A stretch of 64,000 nucleotides of DNA from Luteibacter rhizovicinus (GTDB lineage Bacteria > Pseudomonadota > Gammaproteobacteria > Xanthomonadales > Rhodanobacteraceae). Under the pieces are notes generated by a model. The model was not told where the DNA came from, did no database searches, and was given only the letters and a program-made list of their open reading frames with translations. Positions 1-8,308 of the stretch are shown here, piece by piece. The stretch is from assembly GCF_004342265.1 (NCBI RefSeq), contig NZ_SMCS01000006.1, forward strand, positions 124,001 to 188,000, given 5' to 3'. The stretch's first letter is position 1. Every line of letters begins with the position of its first letter. The position numbers and the translations under genes are program-made.

Positions 1-2072
1 TTCTTCGACTTGTACGGGTTGAGGTTGGGATTGCCACCGCTGCCCGTGAGTACCGAGTCGTTGAGGAACAGGTTGTTGACCTGCATGTTGTACGGCGGAC
101 GGGCAATGACCTTGGCCGCTGCGAAACGCAGGATCACGTCCTCGGTCAGGTCGTACGCCACGTTCAACGACGGCAGCCAGTTCTTCTGCGTGGTCGAGCT
201 GGTCTGCCACGAGCCTGCCGGAGCCGGCAGCACCGGGGCGCCGCTGTAGTTGAAGCCGCTACCGTCGGTGACGGTATGCACATAACGAATACCCACGTTG
301 CCGTGGAACCCGCCGCCGGCGAAGTTGGCCTGCGCATACGCGGCGTTGGTCTTCTCGACCAGCTTATACGTGCCGTTGAGGTACGTACCCGCGTCTTCGT
401 TACCGCCGTTGGTAGCGCGGACCCAGGCGTACTGGGCGTCCTTATCCGGCATGACGTGGCTGGCCGAACCCGGCAGCGAGTCGAAGGCACCCAGCGTATC
501 GGTGTAACCGCCGAACCCGAGGGCTGCCATGTTCGTCGGCGCGTTGCCGCCATAGACATGCGCCTGCATGCCTTCTTCGTGGCGGTTGAAGCGGTAGCCA
601 ACGAGCACCTGGTTCACGAAGGTGTCGAAGTCCTTGGTGAAGTCGAGCTGTGCATACGTGTCGCGGGCCTTGGCGGAGTAGTTGCCATAGTTGCCGGGCC
701 AGCCGCCGAGGCCGGGGACGTCACCCATGTGCCAGTTGGCCGGATTGCGGGCCGCCGACGGATTGTCGAACGCGAAACCGCGGTTGATATCCCAGGTGTA
801 ACCGCCCGCGTAGACGGGCTCCATCACGGCCTGCGAGATGCTGTTGTTCACAGCCTTGCTGTAACCGGCGGCACCGCCGAGGCTCCAGCCTTCGCCGCGA
901 TAAGTCGTCTTCAGATCGAACGCCGACGTGCGGACAACCGATTTGCGGATATTGCTGTCGAAGGTGTTCTGCGCGATATCCGGGCAATTGGCCGAGTCGT
1001 TGCCGCAGACGTGACCGCCCGTGATGACGCCATTGGGACCCGGGGTGAAGCTGGTGACGTTACCCGGCGTCGCGCCGGTGAACGGATACAGCGACTGGTT
1101 CCAGTTGTCGAAGTTCTCGCGAACGAACAGGCTGTTGAAGTCGATGTCCCAGTTGCTGGTCGGACGCAGCTGGATGCCCAGCGTGGCGCTGTCGCGCTTA
1201 CGCTTCTGCTGGAACCATGCCGAGTTGACCTCGTCGGGCACCTTGTCGTTCGGGTTCAGCGTGCCATTGGCGATGCCAGCGGCGACGGCCGGGCTGGAAG
1301 CCCACTTCGAAACCGGGCTGTAGCTGAAGATTTCGAAGCCCTGGCGATCGATCTTCTCTTCGAAATGCTGCGCGGAACCGATGATGCCGAAGGTGTTGTC
1401 GGCGTTCTTCCAGCTATACAGCACCGAGCCATTCGGACGCGAACCGGCCGAAGCCTGATCGTTGTACGACAGACCGAACGAGCCACGGATCGTATTGGCC
1501 GGCAGGTCGAGCGGCTGCAGCGTGTGCAGCAGGATCGTGCCGCCCAGGCTGCCTTCCGGCAAACGGGCTTCGGGCGACTTGTAGATTTCCATGCGGCCGA
1601 CGATTTCCGGCGCGAGCATGGTGAAGTCGAAGCCACGATTCGGCTGCGCGCCGTACTGCCACGGCGTCTGCGAAATCGGCTGGCCATTGAGGAACGTCAG
1701 GTTCAGGCTGGGATCGGTGCCGTCGATGCTGACACGGTCGCCCTGGCCGAACGCGCGATCGATCGTGACGCCAGGAACCTGGGTCATCGCTTCGGCGACG
1801 TTGGTATTCGGGAACTTGCCGATGTCTTCGGCCGTGACGGCCTCGACGACGGCGTCGGCATTGCGCTTCGTATCGAGAGACTTCTCGAGACTTGCGCGGA
1901 TACCGGTAACGGTAATGCCTTCGAGCTGAGCGGCCTTAGCGGCGTCGGCCTTTTCCTGAGTGGTCTGCGGCTTTGCCGGAGCCGGTGCCGCATCCTGAGC
2001 GAGCACGTTTCCGGTGAAACAACAGAGTCCGGCGATAATGCTCGCCGCCAGCAGAGTTCTACGATGCGACAT
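1..2072 (-). CDS. TonB-dependent receptor, sugar-type (3' end outside window)
   Basis: Outer-membrane active transporter, N-terminal part only: about 690 codons are visible and the end of the beta-barrel lies beyond the left edge. The start is an ATG at 2072 with a strong GGGGAGGA site just upstream. Residues 1-25 form a Sec signal peptide ending VLAQ. A short Ala/Pro/Lys-rich linker leads into a TonB-box-like segment (EGITVTGIRASLEKSL) and a plug domain containing NVAEAMTQVPGVTIDR, typical of the Xanthomonas/Caulobacter TonB receptor subfamily. IARPPYNMQ near the visible end is another family signature. It is co-directional with the glucokinase-family gene 121 bp upstream, so the two may share a transcript. 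The substrate is probably a mono- or oligosaccharide taken on by the neighbouring MFS carrier and kinase; that is inference from context. Confidence 0.9.
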   Translation of the reverse strand, partial: MSHRRTLLAASIIAGLCCFTGNVLAQDAAPAPAKPQTTQEKADAAKAAQLEGITVTGIRASLEKSLDTKRNADAVVEAVTAEDIGKFPNTNVAEAMTQVPGVTIDRAFGQGDRVSIDGTDPSLNLTFLNGQPISQTPWQYGAQPNRGFDFTMLAPEIVGRMEIYKSPEARLPEGSLGGTILLHTLQPLDLPANTIRGSFGLSYNDQASAGSRPNGSVLYSWKNADNTFGIIGSAQHFEEKIDRQGFEIFSYSPVSKWASSPAVAAGIANGTLNPNDKVPDEVNSAWFQQKRKRDSATLGIQLRPTSNWDIDFNSLFVRENFDNWNQSLYPFTGATPGNVTSFTPGPNGVITGGHVCGNDSANCPDIAQNTFDSNIRKSVVRTSAFDLKTTYRGEGWSLGGAAGYSKAVNNSISQAVMEPVYAGGYTWDINRGFAFDNPSAARNPANWHMGDVPGLGGWPGNYGNYSAKARDTYAQLDFTKDFDTFVNQVLVGYRFNRHEEGMQAHVYGGNAPTNMAALGFGGYTDTLGAFDSLPGSASHVMPDKDAQYAWVRATNGGNEDAGTYLNGTYKLVEKTNAAYAQANFAGGGFHGNVGIRYVHTVTDGSGFNYSGAPVLPAPAGSWQTSSTTQKNWLPSLNVAYDLTEDVILRFAAAKVIARPPYNMQVNNLFLNDSVLTGSGGNPNLNPYKSK

Positions 2073-2193
2073 GATGTCCTCCCCTCAGAGGATGTCAGCA
2101 ACGAGTGGTTTCGCTACCACGCGCGCTGTGTTGCGATCTGGGCGGATGCCCGGCTTTTGTTGCAAAGGTCTACGCGTCCTTCCTTCCCGCTCT

Positions 2194-3183
2194 TCACTGA
2201 GCATTCGGGCCATGCATGTAGAGACCGGCAGCGCCGATCACGCCAAGCTGGCCGTGGTCCATGAGTCGTACGGGTACTTGCTGGAGAAAGGCGCGCATGA
2301 CGCCCTTGTTGAAAAACCTTGTCGAAAAGGTGCTGGCGAGCAACACGTCGCGTACCTGGGGCAGGATGCCGCCGGCCAGGTACACGCCACCGCGCGCGCC
2401 ATAAAGAAGTGCGAGGTCGCCGACGAAACTGCCGAGCAGACCGCAGAAAACATCCAGTGCCTCGACCGCGGCCTCGTCGCTGCGCGCGAGCGCGGCACGG
2501 GTAACGTCGGCGGGTTCGACCATCGGCGCGGACGTACCGCGCAACGTACTGATGGCCTGGTAGAGATTGACGAGACCCGGGCCCGAAAGCGCGGTCTCGT
2601 AGGAAACGTAATCGCGGTTCTTCGCGAGCAGGCGCAGGATTTCGACCTCGCGCTCGTTGCCCGGTGCAAGCGAAATCTGACCCGCCTCGGTCGGCAGCAC
2701 GGTCGCGTGCGGCTTGCCGGGAAGGAGTACGGCGGAACCCAGACCGGTGCCCGGACCCATGACCAGGACGGGGCCAACCGCCGGCTCGGCGCCGGTTTCA
2801 ATGACCGGTGTCGTATCGGCCGTTGCAAGAAATTGCGTGGCGTAGGCCACCGCTTCGAAATCGTTGACGACCGCCAGACCGGTAAGACCGAGCGTGCGGC
2901 GGATGTCGCCGATCGACACGGGCCAGGGCAGATTCTCGTTGACGATCGCATCGCCAAGGACATATCCGGCGCTGGCGACGGCGCAATGCTCGATGTGGAC
3001 GGCTATATCCAGGCGGCTGACGAAGTCCTGAAGTACGGCGGTCAGGCTGGGCCATTCGGCGCAGGCATAACGCTCGTAACGAAGCACGGTGATCGGTGCG
3101 GCGTCACTGCCGCGGCGAACCAGACCGATGCGCGCATGCGTTCCGCCGACATCGGCCGCGAGAAACGCGCCGGAAGCCGACAT
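2194..3183 (-). CDS. glk: Glucokinase-family sugar kinase
   Basis: Cytoplasmic ATP-dependent hexose kinase of the bacterial Glk family, 329 aa against 321 in E. coli. Seen: N-terminal phosphate-binding LAADVGGTHARIGLV (residues 8-22), catalytic VVNDFEA (Asp108) and glycine-rich GPGTGLGSA (143-151). From memory of the E. coli enzyme, the sugar-binding segment reads E-G-G-H; here it reads E-A-G-Q (166-169), so the histidine is replaced by Gln169. That could mean altered sugar preference, and GlcNAc kinase is possible given the nearby nag genes. The ATG at 3183 gives the canonical N-terminus but has only a distant AGGA; an in-frame GTG 39 bp upstream has a better AAGGGG and would add 13 residues. 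It is divergent from the MFS transporter across an operator-bearing region. Confidence 0.85.
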   Translation of the reverse strand: MSASGAFLAADVGGTHARIGLVRRGSDAAPITVLRYERYACAEWPSLTAVLQDFVSRLDIAVHIEHCAVASAGYVLGDAIVNENLPWPVSIGDIRRTLGLTGLAVVNDFEAVAYATQFLATADTTPVIETGAEPAVGPVLVMGPGTGLGSAVLLPGKPHATVLPTEAGQISLAPGNEREVEILRLLAKNRDYVSYETALSGPGLVNLYQAISTLRGTSAPMVEPADVTRAALARSDEAAVEALDVFCGLLGSFVGDLALLYGARGGVYLAGGILPQVRDVLLASTFSTRFFNKGVMRAFLQQVPVRLMDHGQLGVIGAAGLYMHGPNAQ

Positions 3184-3297
3184 TGCATGCAACACATCCT
3201 GCTGTTTAGCCGACTCGCCCACACCTTTCCCCTTAATCCCATTGCCGCCACATGAAATGTTTGTGACGCCCCAACTTGAACGGAGTCTGGGAAGGCA

Positions 3298-3311
3298 TGA
3301 CAACGTTGTCA
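3298..3311. promoter_or_regulatory. LacI-family operator, perfect palindrome
   Basis: TGACAACGTTGTCA is a perfect 14-bp palindrome with a central CG, the usual form of a LacI-family operator. From memory it fits the NagR box of Shewanella and Xanthomonas (core TGACARCGYTGTCA). The likely binder is the LacI-type regulator encoded at 5001-6035. Confidence 0.7.
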
Positions 3312-3521
3312 ACAGGACAAATTTCCTAGACAAGCCGCGATCCGTAACGCACCGCAACATGGCATGCTGGCCGGCTCCGGCACTGAATGTCCCGCGCGGA
3401 CAAAACCACGGCGTTTGTCGCGATTTAAATTGAAATTCCCCGGTCAATCAAAAGCATGATGCGTCGCCACATCGAAAGTGCGAACTCGACGCAAACCGCC
3501 ATTGACCCGCAATGACGCGAA

Positions 3522-3536
3522 TTGACAACGTTACGC
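3522..3536 (+). promoter_or_regulatory. Possible -35 hexamer overlapping a half-operator
   Basis: TTGACA at 3522-3527 runs into TGACAACGTT (3523-3532), which matches the left ten bases of the palindrome at 3298. A repressor bound here would cover the -35 of the transporter promoter. The -10 is not clear. Confidence 0.4.
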
Positions 3537-3617
3537 TTACGAGTCAATAAAGGGACATTCGGGGCGTATCCGCATCGCGCGGGTACCGACAGAGAAGCAA
3601 AAGACGGGGAGTCACCT

Positions 3618-4910
3618 ATGTCCGCCACACCGGTCACCGTCGAGGAAACTCGGCATTCGAGCCTGCTACCGATGATTATCATCGGCGTGCTGTTCTTTAT
3701 CTTCGGGTTCGTGACCTGGCTGAATGGCCCGCTCATCACCTTCGTCAAACTGGCTTTCGACCTGGACGACGTCAACGCGTTCCTCGTACCGATGGCCTTC
3801 TATCTGTCGTATTTCTTCCTTGCCCTGCCCGCCTCGGCGGTACTCAAGCGCACGGGTATGAAGAAGGGCATGGGTCTCGGTCTCTTCATCATGGCCATCG
3901 GTGCCGTGCTGTTCGGACAGTTCGTCACCATGCGCGTCTACCCCGGCGCATTGACCGGCCTGTTCGTGATCGGCGCCGGTCTTTCCCTGCTGCAGACCGC
4001 GTCCAATCCGTATATCTCGATCCTCGGCCCGATCGACAGCGCCGCGCAGCGCATCGCCTTCATGGGCATCTGCAACAAGATCGCCGGTGCGCTGGCACCG
4101 TTCGTGTTCGGCGCGCTGGTCATGAGCAACATCGGTACGTTCGACAAGCAGATCGCCGCGGCGGCTTCGCCGACCGAACGCGACGCGCTGTTGAATGCAT
4201 TCGCCGCCAAAGTGCACATGCCGTACATGATCATGGCCGGCCTGCTGGTGCTGCTGGCGATCTGGGTGGTGCGCTCCTCGCTGCCCGAAATCAAACCGTC
4301 GGGCGCCAACAGCGAACGCGAGATCGGTCATGCGAAGGGCGGTATCTTCAGCTTTCCGCACCTGTGGCTCGGCGTGCTGTGCCTGTTCCTGTATGTCGGC
4401 GTGGAAGTGATGGCGGGCGATGCCATCGGCACCTACGGCCAGGGCTTCGGCATGACGCCGGAAGACACCAAGCACTTCACGTCCTATACGCTGTTCGCCA
4501 TGCTGATCGGCTACATCGCCGGCCTGCTGCTGATTCCGCGTTTCGTGTCGCAGCAGCGCTATCTCGCCATCTCGGCGGTACTCGGCGTGATCTTCTCGAT
4601 CGGCAGCTACCTGACCACCGGTTACGCCTCCGTGGGTTTCGTCGCCGCGCTGGGCTTCGCCAACGCCATGATGTGGCCGGCGATCTTCCCGCTCGCGATC
4701 AAGGGCCTGGGTTCGCTGACCGAGCGTGGCTCGGCGTTCCTCATCATGGGTATCGCCGGTGGCGCGATCGTTCCGCAGATCTTTGCGCACCTGAAGCAGC
4801 ACTTCGATTTCCAGGCCGTTTTCCTCTGCCTGATGATCCCCTGCTACCTCTACATCCTGTATTACGGCTACGCTGGCCACCAGGTGGGGCAGCGTCGCGC
4901 CCAGGGCTGA
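3618..4910 (+). CDS. FucP/GluP-type sugar:H+ symporter (MFS)
   Basis: Inner-membrane sugar permease of the FucP/GluP family, 430 aa with about 12 hydrophobic segments. Seen: FGFVTWLNGPLI in TM1, FLALPASAVLKRTGMKKGM after TM2, and QTASNPYISILGP, a family hallmark. In Xanthomonas and Shewanella this family includes the GlcNAc permease NagP as well as glucose/galactose carriers; the sequence alone does not choose between them. The ATG at 3618 was chosen because GGGGAG lies just upstream and the N-terminus then fits the family; an upstream in-frame ATG at 3522 would put the coding region across the promoter. A terminator follows, so it is probably monocistronic and controlled by the LacI-type protein downstream. 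Confidence 0.88.
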   Translation: MSATPVTVEETRHSSLLPMIIIGVLFFIFGFVTWLNGPLITFVKLAFDLDDVNAFLVPMAFYLSYFFLALPASAVLKRTGMKKGMGLGLFIMAIGAVLFGQFVTMRVYPGALTGLFVIGAGLSLLQTASNPYISILGPIDSAAQRIAFMGICNKIAGALAPFVFGALVMSNIGTFDKQIAAAASPTERDALLNAFAAKVHMPYMIMAGLLVLLAIWVVRSSLPEIKPSGANSEREIGHAKGGIFSFPHLWLGVLCLFLYVGVEVMAGDAIGTYGQGFGMTPEDTKHFTSYTLFAMLIGYIAGLLLIPRFVSQQRYLAISAVLGVIFSIGSYLTTGYASVGFVAALGFANAMMWPAIFPLAIKGLGSLTERGSAFLIMGIAGGAIVPQIFAHLKQHFDFQAVFLCLMIPCYLYILYYGYAGHQVGQRRAQG

Positions 4911-4918
4911 TATCAATG

Positions 4919-4945
4919 GAAGGGCCGGCCTGAAACCGGCCCTTC
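4919..4945 (+). terminator. Hairpin terminator after MFS gene
   Basis: A 10-bp perfect stem (GAAGGGCCGG with CCGGCCCTTC) closes a 7-nt loop starting 9 bp after the stop codon. The T-tract is weak (CGCTTGTGT). Confidence 0.7.
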
Positions 4946-5000
4946 GCTTGTGTCATGGACGTCCGGTAGGATGGGCAGCTAACCGAGTCGAGGCCATCGT

Positions 5001-6035
5001 TTGCGTAGTCCCACGATCAAGGATGTTGCCGAACGGGCGGGCGTGTCGCTGAAGACCGTTTCGCGCGTCATCAACCACGAACCCTCGGTCCACGCACGCA
5101 CCCTCGACAAGGTGCAGCGTGCCATCGAAGCGCTGGATTACCAGCCCGATCAGGCCGCGCGCAGCCTGCGCAGCGCGCGTACGTTCGCGCTTGGCCTCGT
5201 CTACGACAATCCGAACGCCCACTACGTCATTGCGATGCAGAACGGCGTGTTGTCGGTCTGCCGCGAACGCGGCTTCGGTCTGCAGATCCATCCCTGCGAC
5301 TCGTCGGCACCGCGCCTGGCCGAGCAGTTGTGCGACCTGGTCCGCCGGTCGCGCCTCGCCGGACTGGTCCTGGCGCCGCCCATGTCCGAACAACCGGAAC
5401 TGATCCGCATCCTGGCGGAACAGAAAATTTCGTTCGTCCGGATCATCTCGGCGCGATACGATCCGAAGGATGGCTATCCCTGCGTCTTCGTCGACGATCG
5501 CGATGCCGCTTATGCGATCACCGAACACCTGATCCAGCTCGGTCATCACCGTATCGGTTTCCTGTGGGGCGGCAAGGAACATCGCTCCAGTCCCGAGCGC
5601 TACCGGGGCTACGAAGATGCGCTGCGCGAGTACGGTCTTCCGCTCGACAAGAAGCTCGTGGTCGAAGGCGATTATTCCTTTGACGACGGTTTCCGCGGCG
5701 CACGCAAACTGCTTGCGCTGAAGGAACCGCCGACCGCCATCTTCGGCAGCAACGACGAAATCGCCGCAGGCGTACTCGCCGCGGCACGATCCGGCGGCAT
5801 CGACGTGCCGTGGGAGCTTTCGATCGCCGGCTTCGAGGACAGCCCTTTCTCCAAGCAGTCGTGGCCGGCGCTCACCACCGCGCGACAGGCCACCGAGGAA
5901 ATCGGCCGCCATGCCGCGCAACGGCTCATCGCGGAGCTTCAGCGCGAAGTGGACGGCACCGTCGAGCCCATCGCGAACGAAGGCTTCAGCCCCGAGCTGG
6001 TGGTACGCGGTTCAACGGCGCCGCGTCGGCTGTAA
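5001..6035 (+). CDS. LacI-family transcriptional regulator
   Basis: Sugar-responsive repressor, 344 aa. The N-terminal helix-turn-helix reads TIKDVAERAGVSLKTVSRVIN (residues 5-25), followed by the hinge-helix segment PDQAARSLRS and a periplasmic-binding-protein-like effector domain with FVDDRDAAY, GHHRIGFLWG and IFGSNDEIAAGVL. The start is TTG at 5001 with GAGG upstream; no ATG gives the HTH intact. It lies directly after the MFS transporter and a terminator, so it probably has its own promoter. The best target in the window is the palindrome at 3298, making it the likely repressor of the kinase/receptor and transporter genes. Function as a NagR-like or glucose-responsive regulator is inference. 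Confidence 0.88.
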   Translation: MRSPTIKDVAERAGVSLKTVSRVINHEPSVHARTLDKVQRAIEALDYQPDQAARSLRSARTFALGLVYDNPNAHYVIAMQNGVLSVCRERGFGLQIHPCDSSAPRLAEQLCDLVRRSRLAGLVLAPPMSEQPELIRILAEQKISFVRIISARYDPKDGYPCVFVDDRDAAYAITEHLIQLGHHRIGFLWGGKEHRSSPERYRGYEDALREYGLPLDKKLVVEGDYSFDDGFRGARKLLALKEPPTAIFGSNDEIAAGVLAAARSGGIDVPWELSIAGFEDSPFSKQSWPALTTARQATEEIGRHAAQRLIAELQREVDGTVEPIANEGFSPELVVRGSTAPRRL

Positions 6036-6057
6036 AGCGGGCGAATGATCGTCCTCC

Positions 6058-6082
6058 CTGTACCTGTGGGAGCGCGGGCTTC
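6058..6082. repeat. Single REP-like sequence
   Basis: TACCTGTGGGAGCGCGGGCT followed by TCGCG resembles the outer arm of the paired repeats at 38222 and 47248, but stands alone between the convergent LacI and EamA genes. Confidence 0.4.
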
Positions 6083-6086
6083 GCGA

Positions 6087-6944
6087 CTACACCGTCGCAA
6101 TGATGGCGATCGCCGCAAGCGCAAGAACGATACCCGCCACATTGATGCGATTCAGCCGCTCGCGAAACGCGAGCGTACCGACCAGCGTACCCAACACCAC
6201 CACGCCGATATTCATCGCCGAAAATACCAGCGAAGGTTGGTCCGGCACCGCCTGGTGACCGCGCACGTAGAAGAGGATGTTGGCAAAATTCGCCACGCCC
6301 AGCGCCACGCCAAAACCGATGCTTCGCCATGACAACGGGGCAATCCGCGCGAGCGCCCGGTACGCCACCGCGACCCAGCAAAGCACGGCGGCAAGCAGGA
6401 ACGACGCGAGCAATGCGCTGGCAAACGGCGCACCGGCCAGCGCGACGCGCTTGAACAGAATATCGATGACACCGAAACCCACGAACACACCCAGAGGCAG
6501 TAACCAGCCTCCCATGCCGTCATCCGCACGCTGCGTTCCCCGCTTCCAGAGAACGCAGACCACCGCAACGACACCCAGCGCGATACCGGCGCCCTTATGC
6601 ACCGACAAAACGTCTCCAAAAACAACGAACGCGGCGATCAGGGGGAGGAACAGCGAAAGCCGCTGCGCGACGTCGGTACGCACGATGCCGGCACGCTGCA
6701 CCGACCAGGCGAGGATCACGAACACCGCCGGGAGCAATACGCCAAGCAGGGTAAGCGGTACGAGCGGTGCGCCCGGCGCCTGTAATGCAGGAAGCGATGG
6801 CGCCAGCAGGACAAACGAGAGCGCGGCGGCGACGATGTAATTCGTAGCGATAGCCTGCACGACATCGACGGAGGCCCGGCGAGCGAGCTTCAGGAGAACG
6901 GAAACCGTGACGCTGAAGGCGACGGCCAGAGCGATGTAGAACAT
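6087..6944 (-). CDS. EamA/DMT-family membrane transporter
   Basis: Small-molecule exporter of the drug/metabolite transporter superfamily, 285 aa with about ten hydrophobic helices in two EamA repeats, the usual size. The N-terminus MFYIALAVAFSVTVSVLLKLARR is a direct membrane entry without a cleaved signal. The second repeat contains VFSAMNIGVVVLGTLVGTLAFRERLNRINVAGI, with the Arg-Glu-Arg/Asn turn typical of the family. It converges with the LacI gene and is divergent from the toxin-antitoxin pair. The substrate cannot be told. Confidence 0.82.
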   Translation of the reverse strand: MFYIALAVAFSVTVSVLLKLARRASVDVVQAIATNYIVAAALSFVLLAPSLPALQAPGAPLVPLTLLGVLLPAVFVILAWSVQRAGIVRTDVAQRLSLFLPLIAAFVVFGDVLSVHKGAGIALGVVAVVCVLWKRGTQRADDGMGGWLLPLGVFVGFGVIDILFKRVALAGAPFASALLASFLLAAVLCWVAVAYRALARIAPLSWRSIGFGVALGVANFANILFYVRGHQAVPDQPSLVFSAMNIGVVVLGTLVGTLAFRERLNRINVAGIVLALAAIAIIATV

Positions 6945-7065
6945 GGGAAGTTACCAGTGACTAGCGCGCGGGCATAGTAGCCGCAGTGAGCACGAAGGGC
7001 CGCTTGTCTGGCCGACGCCCCGGTGTATACTTTCGTGCATCGCAATTGCAACGCAGGAGGGCTCC

Positions 7066-7341
7066 ATGAAATCAGCGACCATTCCTTCGCTGCGCGTCGA
7101 GCCGGAACTCAGGGAAGCCGCGGAAAGCGTTCTTCTTCCTGACGAAAGCCTGTCGGCTTTCGTTGAAACCGCTTTGAGAGCAGGCATCGCCCGCCGCCAG
7201 ACACAGCGCGATTTCATTGCGCGAGGCATGGCGTCGCGCGATGAGGCTCGTGCCAGCGGCAAGTATTTCACTGCGGCCGAAGTGCACGCCGATCTCGAAG
7301 CGATGCTGCTCGCAGCCACGACAGGCAAGGATGCCTCTTGA
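7066..7341 (+). CDS. ParD/YlcI-like antitoxin
   Basis: Small probable DNA-binding antitoxin, 91 aa. The N-terminus reads TIPSLRVEPELREAAESVL, the strand-plus-helix start of a ribbon-helix-helix or YlcI/YnfO-type protein, and the C-terminal half is acidic and helical, as expected of a toxin-neutralising tail. A strong AGGAGGG precedes the ATG. The stop overlaps the start of the next gene (TTGA), which is classic coupling for type II toxin-antitoxin pairs. Assignment to one antitoxin family is uncertain; the pairing is the strongest evidence. Confidence 0.75.
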   Translation: MKSATIPSLRVEPELREAAESVLLPDESLSAFVETALRAGIARRQTQRDFIARGMASRDEARASGKYFTAAEVHADLEAMLLAATTGKDAS

Positions 7342-7637
7342 GTTTTGACGTTCGCTATACCCGAACCGCCCGCGAAGATCTTGTCCGGCTTTACCGGCTC
7401 CTTCTCGAACACGATCGGGAAGTGGCTGCCCGGTCGCTCGATGCTATCCGCAAGAGCGCCGATGTACTCGCCGACTTTCCATTCACGTGCCGCAAGGCCG
7501 ACCCGAACAATCCTTTCGTAAGAGAGCTGGTCGTGCCGTTCGGCATTGCCGGTTATGTCGCCCTCTTTGAAATCGAAGACGACAGAACCGTCACTATTCT
7601 CGCGGTGAGGCATCAGCGCGAGGATGATTTTCACTGA
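7338..7637 (+). CDS. RelE/ParE-family toxin
   Basis: Type II toxin of the RelE/ParE superfamily, 99 aa, the usual length. Seen: FDVRYTRTAREDLVRLYRLLLEHD at the N-terminus and a C-terminal strand pair with VRELVVPFGIAGYVALFEIEDDRTVTILAVRHQREDDF, the ParE-like ending. RelE-type toxins cut ribosome-bound mRNA and ParE-type toxins poison gyrase; the sequence leans to ParE. The start codon is TTG, sharing bases with the antitoxin stop, so translation is coupled. It ends 7 bp before the convergent eda stop. Confidence 0.8.
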   Translation: MSFDVRYTRTAREDLVRLYRLLLEHDREVAARSLDAIRKSADVLADFPFTCRKADPNNPFVRELVVPFGIAGYVALFEIEDDRTVTILAVRHQREDDFH

Positions 7638-7644
7638 GCCTGAA

Positions 7645-8292
7645 TCAGCGCACGGCCAAGCCGGCAGCTTCGCGCGCCAGTGCTTCGATGCCAGAAAAAT
7701 CGCCAGACTTCAGCATGTCGGCAGGCGTAAGCCACGACCCACCAACGCAAACCACGTTGGACAACCCGAGAAAGTCGCGCGCATTGGCGAGGCTGATTCC
7801 ACCCGTTGGACAGAACCGGATCTGCGGCAACGGACTGGCCCACGCGCCAATCAACTTCGCGCCACCGGCAGGGACGGCCGGGAAAAACTTCTGGAAGCGA
7901 TAACCGCGTTCCAGCAGATTCATCGCCTCGCTGGACGTCGCGGCACCCGGCAACAACGCCAGCTCGGAATCGTCGGCCGCATCCAGCAAGCGCGGCGCGC
8001 TACCCGGCGACACGGCGAACTTCGCACCTGCCTTGAACGCATTCTCGAGATCGCGCGCGGTAAGCACCGTACCCACGCCCACTACCGCACCCTCCACTTC
8101 CGCCGCGATCGCACGCACGGCGTCGAGCGCGGCGGCGGTACGCAACGTGATTTCGATCGCGGGAATGCCGCCCGCGACGAGCGCGCGCGCCATGCCCACG
8201 GCACTGGCCGCATCGTCGATGATGACGACGGGAACCACCGGCGCCAGGCGCAGGGTGGCTTCGACCAGCTTTTGTTTCGCTTCGGTACTCAT
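7645..8292 (-). CDS. eda: KDPG aldolase
   Basis: 2-keto-3-deoxy-6-phosphogluconate aldolase, the last Entner-Doudoroff step, giving pyruvate and glyceraldehyde-3-phosphate in the cytoplasm. The 215-aa length matches the family. Seen: PVVIIDDAASAVGMARALVAGGIPAIEITLRT with the catalytic Glu, VGVGTVLTARD, GAKFAVSPG and RFQKFFPA, whose lysine forms the Schiff base, then FCPTGGIS. The ATG at 8292 was chosen over upstream in-frame extensions because it lies just past the edd stop and gives the canonical N-terminus. It is the last gene of zwf-pgl-edd-eda, 16 bp from edd. Confidence 0.95.
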   Translation of the reverse strand: MSTEAKQKLVEATLRLAPVVPVVIIDDAASAVGMARALVAGGIPAIEITLRTAAALDAVRAIAAEVEGAVVGVGTVLTARDLENAFKAGAKFAVSPGSAPRLLDAADDSELALLPGAATSSEAMNLLERGYRFQKFFPAVPAGGAKLIGAWASPLPQIRFCPTGGISLANARDFLGLSNVVCVGGSWLTPADMLKSGDFSGIEALAREAAGLAVR

Positions 8293-8308
8293 CGGATCGC
8301 TCCAGTCA

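Larger units (their letters stand above)
3184..3617. promoter_or_regulatory. Divergent promoter region between kinase and MFS transporter
   Basis: A 434-bp non-coding stretch separating the divergent kinase and transporter genes. It contains a perfect 14-bp LacI-type palindrome (3298-3311) and a partial second copy over a TTGACA hexamer (3522-3527). Nothing else convincing is visible; the short reading frames across it lack coding character. Confidence 0.6.

Noticed and set aside
276-2264. 662-codon open frame on the + strand
   Set aside because: Antisense shadow of the partial TonB receptor, which has a clear start, signal peptide and TonB-family motifs on the minus strand.
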